Shown: piece after piece, positions 26,121-38,038 of the stretch
How the letters are laid out: every line of letters starts with the position of its first letter
How positions within the stretch are numbered: position 1 is the first letter of the stretch
Assembly: GCA_949128115.1 (NCBI GenBank)
Contig: OX421964.1
Coordinates: 30,930,177-30,994,176, forward strand
Direction of reading: 5' to 3'
DNA: 64,000 nt
DNA from: Anaspis maculata
Lineage: Eukaryota > Arthropoda > Insecta > Coleoptera > Scraptiidae
Translations under genes and position numbers: made by a program
The notes under the pieces: generated by a model
Databases searched by the model: none
The model's input: the letters and a program-made list of their open reading frames with translations, nothing else
Told to the model about the DNA's origin: nothing

Positions 26121-26365
26121 CTATAATGTACTCAAGTAAATATAAGAAAGGAAGGAGTATCCATTACGCATTCGCCCGAAATGCCCTTTCGGTTATACAT
26201 CACTAACCCCACAGATACATCCAAAACAGAAAAAGGATTAGCAAACAGTACAGGCAAAAGTGCGACTAGGTCCGATTCAGCGGTCTTCTCTTGTCGTCTT
26301 ATTTGAAATGGAAACCCCACAACGTAAATCGAAGAGGGAGGGAGGGAGTAAACTTGGAGTCGGAT

Positions 26366-27396
26366 GTACACACATCAAAAGAGTCTAGGGGACAAGCAAA
26401 TTCAGACGATTTCTAAAATCATCATAACTTTTGATTTCCGTAAGCGATTTTATATCGGTTTTCAGTGTTCGTTTGCCCAATCTTTCGTTTTCATGCCTTG
26501 ATCACGTCAAATACGAACAGTGTTTCATAAGGTTGCGTGATCAACGGAACAGTGTAAAATTGCCGAAAGTTCAGTACGAGCGCGATTTCAAAAAAAAAAA
26601 AATTCATTCATTCCAATAGCACAGTTATAAAGATCGGTGTTTCACCTTCAGTAACGTTTTTGAATTTTGAAAATCGAAGGTGAATTGTCAAAGATATTGA
26701 TCATTTTGTGCCGCCATGTTGAGATCTCAAGAAGTGATCCGATTTCATTGAAACTTGGATCACATTCATGTTCGGTTTCAGTAATTGGAATTTCAAGGTC
26801 AAACATCTTTCTCGGTCACTTCCAAGCCGCCACATTAAACTTTTATGTGAATGATTCAATTTTAGTGTGTTTCAAGTTTCATTCAAATTGAAACATTTAT
26901 GTGAAAAGTTCAATATAGCGGCTCGAAAGTGATCGAAAATGACATTTGACCTCAAAATTCCAATCACTTGAATCAGACATGAGTGTGTTCCAAGTTTCAA
27001 TAAAATCGGAGCACTTTCTTTTTTCTTGGAAGTTGAACATGGCGGCACAAAATGATCAATATCTTTGGCAATTCACCTTCGATTTTCAAAATTCAAAAAC
27101 GTTACTGAAGGTGAAACATCGATCTTTATAACTGTGCTATTGGAATGAATGAAAATTTTGTTTTGGGAAATCGCGCTCGTACTGAACTTTCGGCAATTTT
27201 ACACTGTTCCATTGATCACCCTGTAGCAACCTTATGAAACACTGTTCGTATTTGACGTGATCAAGGCATGAAAACGAAAAATTGGGCAAACGAACACTGA
27301 AAACCGATATGAAATCGCTTACGGAAATCAAAAGTTATGATGACTTTAGAAATCGTCTGAATTTGCTTGTCCCCTAGATTCTTTTGATGTGTGTAC
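26366..27396. mobile_element. foldback element, 1,031 bp palindrome
   Basis: The left GTACACACATCAAAAGAGTC and right GATTCTTTTGATGTGTGTAC are inverted copies with one difference. The arms continue (CTAGGGGACAAGC against GCTTGTCCCCTAG, then ATAACTTTTGATTTCCGTAA against its complement) to a loop near 26881. Arm identity is very high, with a few indels. No transposase was seen. Confidence 0.88.
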
Positions 27397-29330
27397 TTTC
27401 GTGAAATCCTGATGGGATTGACAAGGAATTCTCAAGGAGCCTATTTTTGATAAGGCCCGTACGTAGGATCAACCCACCCAGGTACTTGCTGGTGAGAGTG
27501 CCGACAAGACCGCCCAAGGTACTGAACACAGTGGGGTAAAAGCAAATGTAGTAAGACCGGGTAGGAAACACTCCTTCAAAATTGAGTGCGTCTACATTCG
27601 TTCCCGAATGTATACAATTATTTTCGTTTACTTAGTACAAGATAAGAGACATTTACAGTTGAGCTTGTGAAATTGTCGGTAGTATCGAGGAATGAGAATT
27701 GCAATCATAATCATTGGACACTCACACTGCTTTAATGCTCCATTTGAGTCCCAACATTCAGCGTATGCATTCCTGGTGGGGAGCTTCCGTGATACTACCA
27801 AATATGTTTATGAATGAATATGCCCGTCAAACAGGGCAGTAAAATAGAACAAAGCCGAGTCTGTATCAGCAGCAAAAGGGCTTGTGAACTGATGAAACAA
27901 GACCCTACAAATGCTCTGTTACACTAGACAAACCAAAAGCCGACAAGATTTCTTTTAAATAACAGAGTGTCTACAGAATGCCACCTCTTACAGACCTGCA
28001 CCGTAATCAGGAACAGCAAGGGATCACGTCAAACATTTTGAAAAAGAGATTACATAATTCCCCCCCCCCCTTAGTAAAAAAAGGTTAGTAAATTCAACAA
28101 GGCAGACTCACCCTTCCGACACGATGAAGCTTGCTAGTTCCTTTTCCTTCTCATACTTTCATGGAGAACCCGACAGTTTTCTACTTAGCGGCTGATTTGG
28201 CATAGCAGTGTTTCTTCTTGTTGTTTTTTTGTTTGTTACATAACTTGTATACGTGCACAATGATGAACCTTGGATACTTTTGCTGGTTCAGAACTACACA
28301 CACTCCTGAGGCAACGTTTTTGTAATACATCAGTGCTGGTTCACGGAAAAGCCGCCTTGTAGCAGCATCATATATGAAACCGGGAAACACGCACATACAA
28401 CAGTGTAACTTGGAGGCAACGCCATGAGTGTATAAGGTGCACACCCATGAATTTACGGACCTTTGTCATCAAAAGATCCTTAAGATCCTTTGAGAGTAGA
28501 TAAATTACACAAAATTCAAAGCAGTGCCAAGCACCTAGACTACAAAGGAGGAAAAATTGCGAGTTATGTAAGCGCGTTGAGAACAATGAGCCTAGCAACG
28601 CGGTCAAAATTTCGAGTAAGATACAATGATGGCGGGGACAAAATGTGTATCAAAATACCATGCATGATTTGGTAAGTGAGTGGAAGCCAAAATTACAATA
28701 TCAAGTGAAAAAACCCACCTGAACTCGTCGAAAAACTGAGCACTCAAGCACAATCCACGTGTTGTTGTCCCAACGGCTGTCCATCTTCCTCCCGGATGCC
28801 GCGCGCCCAGCGCCATCTTCCTCCTCCGTCCGCAAACGCTAAGAACGTACCTTCAACGACGATTTATCTACGTCAAGTGTACCAACGTACAAACAAAACA
28901 AAGGAAGCATACCACAAAGTGATATAAGTAGGTGATTCTAATTCGAACTCAGTGACACTAACGTAATTAGTGATAATGACGTCTTATTCAAATATCAAAC
29001 TCTTGAATGCTATTGCCGTGTGATTCTTTTTAGGGTAAACTAATGGCCAAAATGAAATAAGATTCTTGAAGCGACAACAATAAGCAAGTTCGTTTTGCGT
29101 TCAAATCTGCAAAATTCACCAGAGCCAGAATGACATTTGCCCAAAGAAACTGCCAGTGCGAAAAATCAAAGCGTCTAGCTAGAGCAAACTCATAAGACTT
29201 CTTGATCAATAATACTGGAAACATCTAACGACAATGAGAACATCTCGTAGTGTAGTCGTGTGAAAACTATCCACACCTACTTTACTTCTACCCCATATGT
29301 ATTTAGCTTTGACTTGGACTTGGTTGTAAC
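27397..29330. other. last intron stretch before the terminal opa exon
   Basis: No gene or strong repeat is visible. A poly-C run of about 10 bases lies near 28061. The small frames look like chance. Confidence 0.45.
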
Positions 29331-29351
29331 ACACATTTTCTCTTGTTGCAG
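29331..29351 (+). other. opa: splice acceptor of the terminal opa exon
   Basis: A pyrimidine-rich tract, TTTTCTCTTGTTGCAG, ends with AG at 29350-29351. Joining after it restores the linker HTGEKPF between fingers 3 and 4. Confidence 0.9.
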
Positions 29352-29791
29352 GCGAGAAACCCTTCAGGTGCGAATACGAGGGCTGCGACCGGCGCTTCGC
29401 CAACTCCTCCGACAGGAAGAAGCACTCCCACGTTCACACCTCCGACAAGCCCTACAACTGCCGCGTCTCCGGCTGCGACAAGTCCTACACGCACCCGTCG
29501 TCCCTGCGGAAACACATGAAGGTCCATGGCTGTCCCGGCAGGTCACCGACGCACTTCGACAGCGAAGGCGACGATTCCAATTCTTCGTCGGCCGGCAGCA
29601 TATCCGTGGCGGCCAGCCCGCAGGTGCCCCAGGTGGCAAACGGCGGCGCCGGAGGTCCACAGGTGCCCACGTCGGCTTCCATAGGCGAATGGTACGTAGC
29701 CTGCCAGACGGCCCCCACGACGCCCGATCCGCTGGGGGGCCTGGGGCATTTCGGCAACCTGCATCACAGTGGCGCCGCCACTGCGTACTGA
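29352..29791 (+). CDS. opa: odd-paired/ZIC transcription factor, terminal exon with zinc fingers 4-5
   Basis: The exon starts with the last two bases of the split Gly codon (residue 218 when counted from the exon at 247) and ends at TGA, 29789-29791. It adds 145 residues, giving 363 visible residues. Finger 4 has Cys224, Cys229, His242 and His246, with the ZIC-typical [13 protein letters not shown]. Finger 5 has Cys254, Cys259, His272 and His276, with [15 protein letters not shown]. Fingers 3-5 are the DNA-contacting part in GLI/ZIC proteins. The C-terminal tail is rich in Ser, Gly and Ala and holds the motif EWYV, which recurs near the C-terminus of ZIC/Opa proteins, then a short [12 protein letters not shown] stretch. 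The tail is short compared with Drosophila Opa. The exon is GC-rich with strong bias for C/G at third positions. Frames on the opposite strand are shadows of this composition. Confidence 0.95.
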
Positions 29792-30481
29792 TCTCCTGAT
29801 GGGAGTCGACACGATACGTAAAGGGACCTTCGGAATCGCTCAGCACTGACGTAGTATTTATTGTAATTTAACGTAGATTTCACAAAATTATAATCTTCAG
29901 GCTATACTTCCTATTTATATGAAGAACATAAGTTGAAGGGCCGATTTATCCACCTCCCATTGTGTTCTCCGTAACTTTAACTGGTCGGCAAGTGCTGCAA
30001 ACTGTTCGCATACAGCTACTGCGCGGCGCCTACTGTTCACTTAAACTTACAGGGAACTTACTGGGAGGTGAATACCTATGTCAGCCCTTCGGAGACTATA
30101 GGAAAATTTTGGTCAGTGATGACTTACTTTGTCCATATAAAAGCCAATATAGCCTGAAGATCGAATAATGACCAAAATGATATAAAAGTGCTCGAGGCAT
30201 GTGAGCCGAAAACCCTATAAGAGATTGTTTTAAAAATTCCAGACCACTTTCTTGAAAAACACAGTGGAAATGTTTGTTCGTTTATTTAATTGTGTTTTCT
30301 CAATACTGATAGCTGCAAAATAGAGGACAACACGTGACGCCACGTTTTTTCTCTACCCTGGTAATAACTGCACTTTACCTCACGTATAGTTTGACCCCAT
30401 GTGATTTCTCTAGAACTACCTCTTCTTACTAATGAGGTATAATCCGGCCTTTTTCATTGGAGTAAACTTATCGAAAAATGC

Positions 30482-30959
30482 GTTATGTTGGTACGAATGG
30501 TACGATGCTAACTTGAGAAAAGTGTGAGTTTCCTTGGGGTGGAAGTTTGCTATCAACAAGGAACATCCTCTCTACTGGTTGGTGGCTCTTCGCTAATGCT
30601 GCTAGGTTACTGGCAGCCATGGGAGAAAATGATGCCAAAGCGCAGCAGTACTAGAGAAAATGGAATGGAAATGACCACTACTCAGAGCCACTGCCATTTT
30701 TTCCAATATGGCTTTGGCGTCATTTTCTTCAGTGGCTGCCACTCACCTAACAGCATAAGCGCGGGGCCACCAAGTAGTAAAGACGATGTCCTTTTTAGGC
30801 GGCAGCAAATTTCGACTTCAAGGAAACTTACGTTTTCTTATTTACGCTACGTATTCCACTTATGCGTACATCTCGTCGCGATGCCATAGCACATCTAGAC
30901 AATTAGCTGCCAAGACTCAAGTTCAAGTTAACATCTTGCCATTCGTACCAACATAACAG
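30482..30959. mobile_element. foldback element, 478 bp
   Basis: The left GTTATGTTGGTACGAATGG pairs with the right CCATTCGTACCAACATAAC. Further inside, GCCATGGGAGAAAATGATGC pairs with the mirror block GCGTCATTTTCTTCAGTGGC with small differences, and ACTGGTTGGTGGC pairs with GCCACCAAGTAGT. The centre is near 30720. It lies 0.7 kb downstream of the opa stop codon. Confidence 0.8.
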
Positions 30960-31330
30960 ATTTTTTCCATAGCTCACTCTGATGAAGAAACGCGTAAAAC
31001 TGATTATATAATATGTATTTATCACCTTCATTCGCGTCGTTACTTTTATATAAAATTTTAAATTTGTTACGTTTCTGATGATTTCGCACCGCGAGTGCAT
31101 TTTGGACAACTAGTGCATCCAAATTCAATAAATTTCATTATCAAAATCCAATTCTGAACTTGGGAATTATACCTAATCGGTAAACAAGTCCATTGGAAAC
31201 CATAAGACACCTTTCATTTTTAGCGCGAGATAAATTTCCCATTTTCACTGTGTTTAAATCTAGAATAAGTAATAAGTGACGTATGTGATCGCGTTGCCTT
31301 TTGAATAACCAATGCTCAAAAACTGAACAA

Positions 31331-31562
31331 TTACTACGTTTATATGTTCGCGAGAACCAAGAACCGGTCTCTAGAAACCAATCCAATTGAACGGTTTACT
31401 GTATCGGTTCCTCCCACATGTTTATATGAACGATTCGAACCAATCCAATCAGATGGATCGGTTTCAAGGAAGACGGACCCGTTTACATGATTCAGCGTCA
31501 TTCGGTCTTATGTCGTTAGTTTGCATTTAGACCGGTCTAACTCGTTCATATAAACGTAGTAA
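31331..31562. mobile_element. MITE, 232 bp
   Basis: The ends TTACTACGTTTATATG and CATATAAACGTAGTAA are perfect 16 bp inverted copies. Internal AGAACCGGTCT and AGACCGGTCT blocks are also symmetric. It has no coding capacity. Confidence 0.75.
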
Positions 31563-32300
31563 ATGTAAGCAAAAAACGGCCCAAAACGAAGTAGGGCCTG
31601 GGAGAGTTTATTGTGGTCCAGACTGATCGACATTTTGGAAATATTATCAGAAACGATGCTGATATTCCGCTGTAATTTCGATCTTTTTGCTCATGCACAC
31701 TGTAAAAACATACCCACCTACTCATCCCTCTTGACGGATCGTAACGTCTTGTCAGTTGTCAGTTTTTCGGCCGCAGTAATTCGACGGCTACTGCGATCAC
31801 AGACATTTATGCAAATCTCCCAGTACTATGCGCAAAATTATTCCAATGAAAATTCTTTCTCGTGATAATGAAATGATTTTGGTATTAGTGTTCAAAGTGA
31901 TTTTTGAAGAGTCCCAGTTTTTTAGACTGTGAGAACCCGCGTGCAATTTCTCGGCGATATATCTTTTGTACGATAGTTTCTTCCCGTAATTTTAATGCAT
32001 TGTAAATTTTGTACATAATTTATTGATATTTGTGTAATAGGTATGTGAAAATTTTATTGAAATGTACATACTATAAAACCTATAATATCATCAGGGATAA
32101 TGATCGCTGGGCGCAATTCACAACATTGTGTTGAACTGAAAGAATACGAAACAAAAAAAAATCGAATCAAAGTTGTTATACAATGTTGGGACTTGATATT
32201 ACAGCCGCGACGTAATGTATAATTTTTGGATACAAATCGGTATCTGAAGTTTATTATTATAAAAAAATTATTAAAAGAACTGAATATATTTCGTCGTTTT

Positions 32301-33572
32301 TATTTCCTACAATAACAATTAATATTTCGAGAGGCTGGGAGGCCATTAGCATTAATCCGACGTTTTTATAATTGGCAGTTTCTATTAACGGACAGTTTCC
32401 CATGGTAATTAATTACGGATATTATGGAAACAAACATAGAACTGGAGGACCAGATTATTATTATTATATGGTCTACAATGGGTGCTACTTTCGGTTCGCA
32501 AACTATTTGGACATACACATTCTTATCTCGCAAGTTCTATGAGTTTTCAACTGTGCGTTTACTACGTACCCACCAAAGTCTTTCAACATTAGATCACAAA
32601 TACTTGTTATGACAAGAGTACAAAATACTTACACTTTGCTAAAATGACAGAGGAAGAAGTAGAAGTGTCTAAAAAAGGAGTGATAAGAATAATTTCTTCC
32701 ATAAGTGTATATACAGGTAAGTGAGTACATAGATTGTTCAAATATCGCCTTCATTTTTTATACTGAGTACAAACAGAGTCATATCTCAAAAAATATGGAA
32801 TGAGGTTCTTGCACGATTTTTTTTTATTGCCTCCAATGATGCTTTGGTAGCCAAATAGCACCACAGACTGAACGATTTTCCGAAAATCTTGATATATTAT
32901 TTTATTTTGTAAATTTAAAGCACAAAAACTGTTAGGCATGCAACTTCCATGCACCGATGTGTCAGCTGCGGGATGACGTCATCGTGCTCCGGGCTGGGGC
33001 TACTTGATTCTACACTAACAGATTGCGACTACGAATTTTAAATGTTTGACATAATCTCACTGTCACCTTCTCAGACGTCTGTGAGGCTGACGCTCAATTC
33101 AGGTTGGAAAGTGCGCAGCACGAGCTTGGGGAAGGCCCTGACACGTGAGCAAGGGCGACGGCGCGGTTCGCGGCTCCAAAATTGAAATAGGTCTGTAAAA
33201 TAATGAAGATTTGAATTTTCGCGGGGTTTTAGGGCGCAGGGCTGCAACTTCGCGAAGAAAAAAAACTTGCAAACGAAAAACAGAACTCTCGGGTTGACGT
33301 CGTCGTGGTCATACAAGGTCATTGCAGAAGCGACTGCGTTTTCGGCGCAAAAAAAATTCAAACTTTGATCTTCATTTGAAGGATGGACCAATTTTTTTGA
33401 TTTTTTTTTTGCGGAAATTATTGTGGATAACGTTTTGAATGATTTTATGAAGTAATCGTCTCAATATAGAATTCATGCAAGGACCTTATTACAGACTGGA
33501 TTCTTCAAATCTATTTAAGTCAAAATTGTTCACAATTTACAATTTATATTTATGTATAATCACTCGTACCCG
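32301..33572. other. intergenic stretch, no feature recognised
   Basis: No gene-like frame or clear repeat structure is present. The base composition shifts from AT-rich to mixed near 32950-33330. Confidence 0.4.
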
Positions 33573-33577
33573 CGTCA

Positions 33578-35328
33578 CACAGTGGTCTGAAATGAGAAAA
33601 ACCGCGCAGAAATTCGTTTTTTCTACATTTTTTGCGGGCTTTTTTGACATTGCGATATCATAGTAGAAGGTTTGAACCATCATTTGCCTAAATAGTTCCA
33701 TTGGTCATTGAATATTAGTACCCGAAAACCAACGCTGAACTTGATTTACTTGAAAAGGTTCAAAAACTTCTTTCTCAAAGAGAATGAAACACCGATTTTC
33801 TTCTTCACATATCAGGGAAAGTTGATCATTCTGAAAATTATCGCTATTACTGTGAGAAAGACCAAAGTTTCCTCTAACGAGATGTGTTATCGACATGCAC
33901 TAGTTGCTCATTTGAAAGACTTTATCGATTATTCTTTGGAAGACTGTTCACAAGAAAATTTTACTGTGGAGTTCACATTTCGACGAAGCTTTTCTCACGA
34001 GTCCCAACAGGTCCCGCCCTGTATTTATTACTATCTTATTCGTCAACGTCTCAGCTTCAAAACTCAAAAAAAATTGGCTGCAAATAGTTGCAATATTTTC
34101 CGCTAGGCTTTTTTTTGTTGAATACTGCACATATTGTCAAATTGCAGTGAAGCGAAAACAGCGCAATTAATGAGAAAGTGGTGAGTATCTAGGGGCTAAA
34201 TCCGCCTGTTTTCAACTTTTATAGTGACAGATGATCAGAGTCGATTAGGGTATATTAGGGGGTGAATAGGGGGGTTCCTTGTCCCGGGTATAACTTTTCC
34301 ATCAGAATTGAATTGGTAAAATTTTATTTTTGGTATTTTATATTCTATTAGTCAAAGCTGAATAATTATTATAGTTTATTATTAAATAATAAAGTTAGGT
34401 AGTCTCCTCATCCTCATCATGGTATGCCATATTGCTTACGTACATGCTCTCCACACACGCAAACGCAGGCGCAGTGCCGTTTACTGCTATAGCGACGCCG
34501 TCTGACGCAGGCTGCAGGCAGCAGGTAGCATACGTTGTTGTGCAGGTTACTTTACTACAGACTGATTTTGTGAACATTTCGTTGTATTGTAGACTCGTAT
34601 GATATACTTGCTGCAGGATGGCGATGACAAAGCGAGTTTTATTTGAAATCATGCTGGAAAAATCAGTCACCAGTCCTGAAGCTATGACTATACAAAAGCA
34701 TGTGTTTTAAGAGCTAAACGTGCAGGACGCAGAGAGTGGGCAAAAATGGGCAGACTCGCACAGACTTTTAGTCCATTTCAAGGATAAATATTCTGAGTGG
34801 CTCAATTGAATTGAGCTCAATTCTTGAATTTCACTTCCGATCCACCCCCTATTCTAGTGCTTGATTTTTTCCAATATTTTTTCTCAAAATTTTTACCGAT
34901 TGCCTATACTTATTCTGAGAGATTCATAAATTTTAGTTGTTTTTTTGAAATTCAACCCCTTGTTGCAACCCTTATTCCAAAGATAATATTTTTATGGTGC
35001 TTCTTTCAAAACTGTGTTCCCTTTTTTCACTAATTTTAATAATTTCAAAAATATTGATCTTTTTTTTTGCTTTTCACCCCTTGTTTCATCCCCTATTTTG
35101 ATGGTGGATTTTTCTTAATATTTTTCCTAGAAATGTCTAGCCGTTGTCTAATTATTCTGCAAGTTTCGGACATTTCAGGTCCTTTTTTGAAATTGCACCC
35201 CCTGTCACAACCCCTATTTTGAAGGTAGATTTTTTTTTTGTATTTTTCCCGAAAATGTCTATATATGAGCTATCCATTCTGAAACTTTCAGAATTTCTGC
35301 GCGGTTTATCTCATTTCAGACCACTGTG
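33578..35328. mobile_element. Transib/ProtoRAG-like non-autonomous DNA transposon (1,751 bp)
   Basis: The left end reads CACAGTGGTCTGAAATGAGA followed by AAAACCGCGCAGAAATTC. The right end is its inverted copy with one mismatch over 38 bp. CGTCA lies directly outside both ends (33573-33577 and 35329-35333). Ends opening with CAC plus a GC-rich 5 bp target duplication are known traits of Transib and ProtoRAG elements, and CACAGTG equals the V(D)J signal heptamer. No RAG1-like or other transposase is recognisable. The 132-codon frame at 33708-34106 and the 91-codon frame at 34395-34670 (-) have no known domain. The right third is a degenerate tandem repeat. The superfamily is inferred from the ends only. 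Confidence 0.75.
34829..35310. repeat. degenerate tandem repeat, about four units of about 122 bp
   Basis: Units recur with a CACCCCCTATT-type block followed by a poly-T-rich segment, at about 34842, 34957, 35078 and 35200. The clearest pair reads CACCCCTTGTTTCATCCCCT and CACCCCCTGTCACAACCCCT. The array lies inside the Transib-like element. Confidence 0.55.
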
Positions 35329-35739
35329 CGTCAGTGACGAGTCACTGCCAGAATTTCAAATTTGTGATTTGGTAAGTTCAAAGAATGGCGTATAAGCACT
35401 CAATTACATTGTAAGAAAGTCACCAGCGAGTCGGAAAAAAAACTATTCTTTGCAACACCAGTGTTTAATATTATTGAAATAAAAGTATATTTAATTTTAT
35501 ATTACATATAGGTATATATATATACGATTATTTATTCTAATTTATATGTTTCAATTTTTACATTCATTTTTACAATGTTCATGTATTCACTTTTACAAAT
35601 AAAAACAAATTTTATATTTATATTAGATTTTATATTTGTATTTATTTGATCATCTTTGCTAATCGTTGATCTGTGAAAGCAGAATATAGAATCAAACTTT
35701 TGGTCTTCATAACCAGAAAAACTTCGGCAAAACATCGAT

Positions 35740-35982
35740 GGCCCCTAATAAGACTAGCGTAACTCGTGAGACACGGTTAGAACCAGCGTATCTCTGCGCT
35801 TACCAAATGAACTAGCGTAACTCTGCGTTCACCAAATGAACTAGCGTCCCTCCCATTTGATTTACACAGGCTATACGCTAGTTCATTTGGTGAACGTAGA
35901 GATACGCTAGTTCATTTAGTAAACGCAGAGATACGCCAGTTCTAACCGTGTCTCACGAGTTACGCTAGTCTTATTAGGGGCC
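35740..35982. mobile_element. 243 bp near-perfect hairpin element with internal repeats
   Basis: GGCCCCTAATAAGACTAGCG at the left pairs with CGCTAGTCTTATTAGGGGCC at the right. Each arm also carries short tandem repeats built on AACTAGCG and CACCAAATG. ATCGAT precedes and ATCGAC follows, an imperfect 6 bp duplication. Only a short loop near 35860 is unpaired. It is a high-identity foldback, probably young. Confidence 0.85.
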
Positions 35983-37396
35983 ATCGACATGTTTTCTTGT
36001 ATTTTCTTCTGACTCTCTGATGACTCTTTCACAACGCCCTGGCCTATATGTACGCCATTTTTTAAACACTCTATTATGGTAACCATGGATTAGTCGCTGA
36101 GGTGGCAAAAAATTGTGCTAATTTATTAGCCCAAATAAATTATGAACCGCACATTTTAACTAAAAAATTTTTGGCAACGAAAGCAAGGTCAGCCTACAGG
36201 AAAGCAATCTAAATAAAGCTATATCACCTTAATGAAAGCACTGGTAAACCCTCAAGTGGGTAGTTAAATTACCTGTTGATAAATTGGTTGGGGTTGCTTC
36301 GGTTTTTTTCTTATACGTATGGGAAATTGTTTGTTTGGGCTCATTAATAACGAGACGTGAGAACAAGGCGTAAAAAAACCGGCGTGGCTCCGGTAGATAT
36401 GCCCATGCACACTCTCTGGGCCTCTTCCATAATTTGGTAGTTTTCAGTTCTATATGACGACAATAAATTCGAAAAAAATTACACAACATTCGGGTCCATT
36501 CAGCGCAGGGTCCCACCATCGCGGGTCGAGTCCCCGAGAGATATTAAAAATATATATTTGTTGAATTAATATGTTGTCTTTTTTAATAGGCACATAACTT
36601 TGGCTGGAAATTTATCGTTGGTTGAATTTGAATATTTATTAAGGAGAGAGGGACTTGTTTTTTCCCCGCGCGTTACCTGCATCACTCTGGTAGACATATT
36701 TTCGAGCATCAGGAGCGAGTGTGCCTAGAATGCGAAGAATGTGAACATCGCTCTCGGGACCATATTAATTAATCGTGTTGTTATGAGCAGGTGATAATTT
36801 AGATCACAGGGAAATATGCCTGACACGTGGTTTATGAATTATTATTATCATCGTCATGGGAGCCATGCAGAAGATAATATAAAAGAAGCGGAAAGTGAAT
36901 GTTTTACGAGAGTATAAATGTTCTGACATTTCTTTATACACCCCCTCGTATGTCAAGGTATTCGGTCGTTAAAACTCTTGTTTCTATATCGTTAACAATA
37001 CAAGAGTATATAAAGCCATTTAACAGACGTTAACAAAAAAAAAAATACGCACTTATTGATGACTTGATGAGATAAAAATTTAAAACATTTATTTAGCCAA
37101 AATTTGTTCCAAGAAGCTTCTAGAAACTTGCCAATTTTAACAAGATTGCCCAAAAGTCAAATTAAACAGATGGCCCATATCAATTATCTGGATTCATACT
37201 CATATACTGATTCTGATGTTGTGTATATTGTGGGTCTCGGAAATTATTTTTGCGTATAAGTAAGTCGAAGAGTCTAATTCATGATATGTTGGAGCCGGTA
37301 CAGGCCACATGACAAGGTTCTCCTATTTAAATAGGTACGTTAAATGTATCTACAATACCATGCACTATTAATTATTTATTAATTTGTGCTGCGTAT
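35983..37396. other. intergenic stretch, no gene recognised
   Basis: A weak tRNA-like box B (GGGTCGAGTCC) lies near 36513. The part at 36540-36920 is repeat-poor. I see no protein-coding signal. Confidence 0.4.
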
Positions 37397-37585
37397 ACCG
37401 GGTGATCATTTGAAAACTATCCACCTGTAAAAACTCCCAGCTCTTAGTGAATATTGTGAATAGTGAATAAACAGCAAAAAGGACTGTTTGACCTGATCTA
37501 GTCCAGCTATCGAATGTAATTTTTTGTTGAATGCTAATAAAGCTAAGCTGATGCAAAATAAAGAAAAAAAAACAGGTCCATTTTT

Positions 37586-37975
37586 ATGCAGGGTGGCCCA
37601 ACGAAAACAACCGGGGTGTTTTTGGGTAATTCACCTTATTTTTTCGGGAAAAGCTTGGACAGGTTGATTTTTATATCGAGGGGGACATCTGAAACATATC
37701 CATTGGCGAATTTCATCTTTAGCCCACCCACCCTTACCCACTCCAACTTTCAAATGACATCATCTACTTTGCAATACATGAAATCAAAGAGAATCAAATT
37801 TTATTTCTGAGAAAAATATTTTTAAAAATTTCAATCCCAGTTTTTTTCTAAATTCTCCGAGTGTCCAATTCAATATTCTTGACCTCTCAATTTTCTTCAT
37901 TGCAGTCAACGTCATCCTGCACAGCATCGAAGAAGAAAATTATCTGTGGAAAAAGTGCCACCCAAGTTCACCCTT
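37586..37975 (+). repeat. dispersed repeat with GCAGGGTGGCCCAAC end, copy 1
   Basis: The left end reads GCAGGGTGGCCCAACG. Internal blocks ATATCGAGGGGGACATCT and CTCAATTTTCTTCATT recur in reverse complement at about 45190-45685. The right end is lost near the next element. Confidence 0.6.
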
Positions 37976-38038
37976 TCAGATATGTAGATACGTACAGCTT
38001 GATTCTGATGATCCTCAGAAAAGGCAAAATTTGCATAA

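Larger units (their letters stand above)
899..29351 (+). other. opa: opa intron within the zinc-finger domain (28,453 bp)
   Basis: The intron runs from GTAAGT at 899 to the acceptor TTGTTGCAG ending at 29351. It interrupts the Gly codon of the HTGEKPF linker between fingers 3 and 4, and joining the exons restores that linker exactly. No extra coding exon is needed, because finger 4 follows finger 3 directly. The intron holds five long foldback elements and several smaller repeats, listed separately. Stretches without visible repeats may hold enhancers, but I see no motif that proves one. Confidence 0.93.
29792..32300 (+). other. opa: probable opa 3' UTR and downstream flank
   Basis: No gene frame follows the opa stop. 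The segment at about 31900-32290 is very AT-rich and looks like UTR. Two TGTACATA sequences lie at 32010-32017 and 32063-32070; both fit the Pumilio-type UGUANAUA pattern. A possible poly(A) signal, ATTAAA, lies at 32270-32275. A foldback (30482-30959) and a MITE (31331-31562) would then sit inside the UTR. The transcript end is not proven. Confidence 0.35.

Noticed and set aside
34395..34670. A 91-codon - strand frame ending near an AATAAA-like sequence
   Set aside because: It has no recognisable domain and lies inside the Transib-like element next to tandem repeats; not enough to propose a gene.
36481..36540. Possible tRNA-like sequence (GGGTCGAGTCC)
   Set aside because: Only a box-B-like block is present; no box A or cloverleaf could be found upstream.
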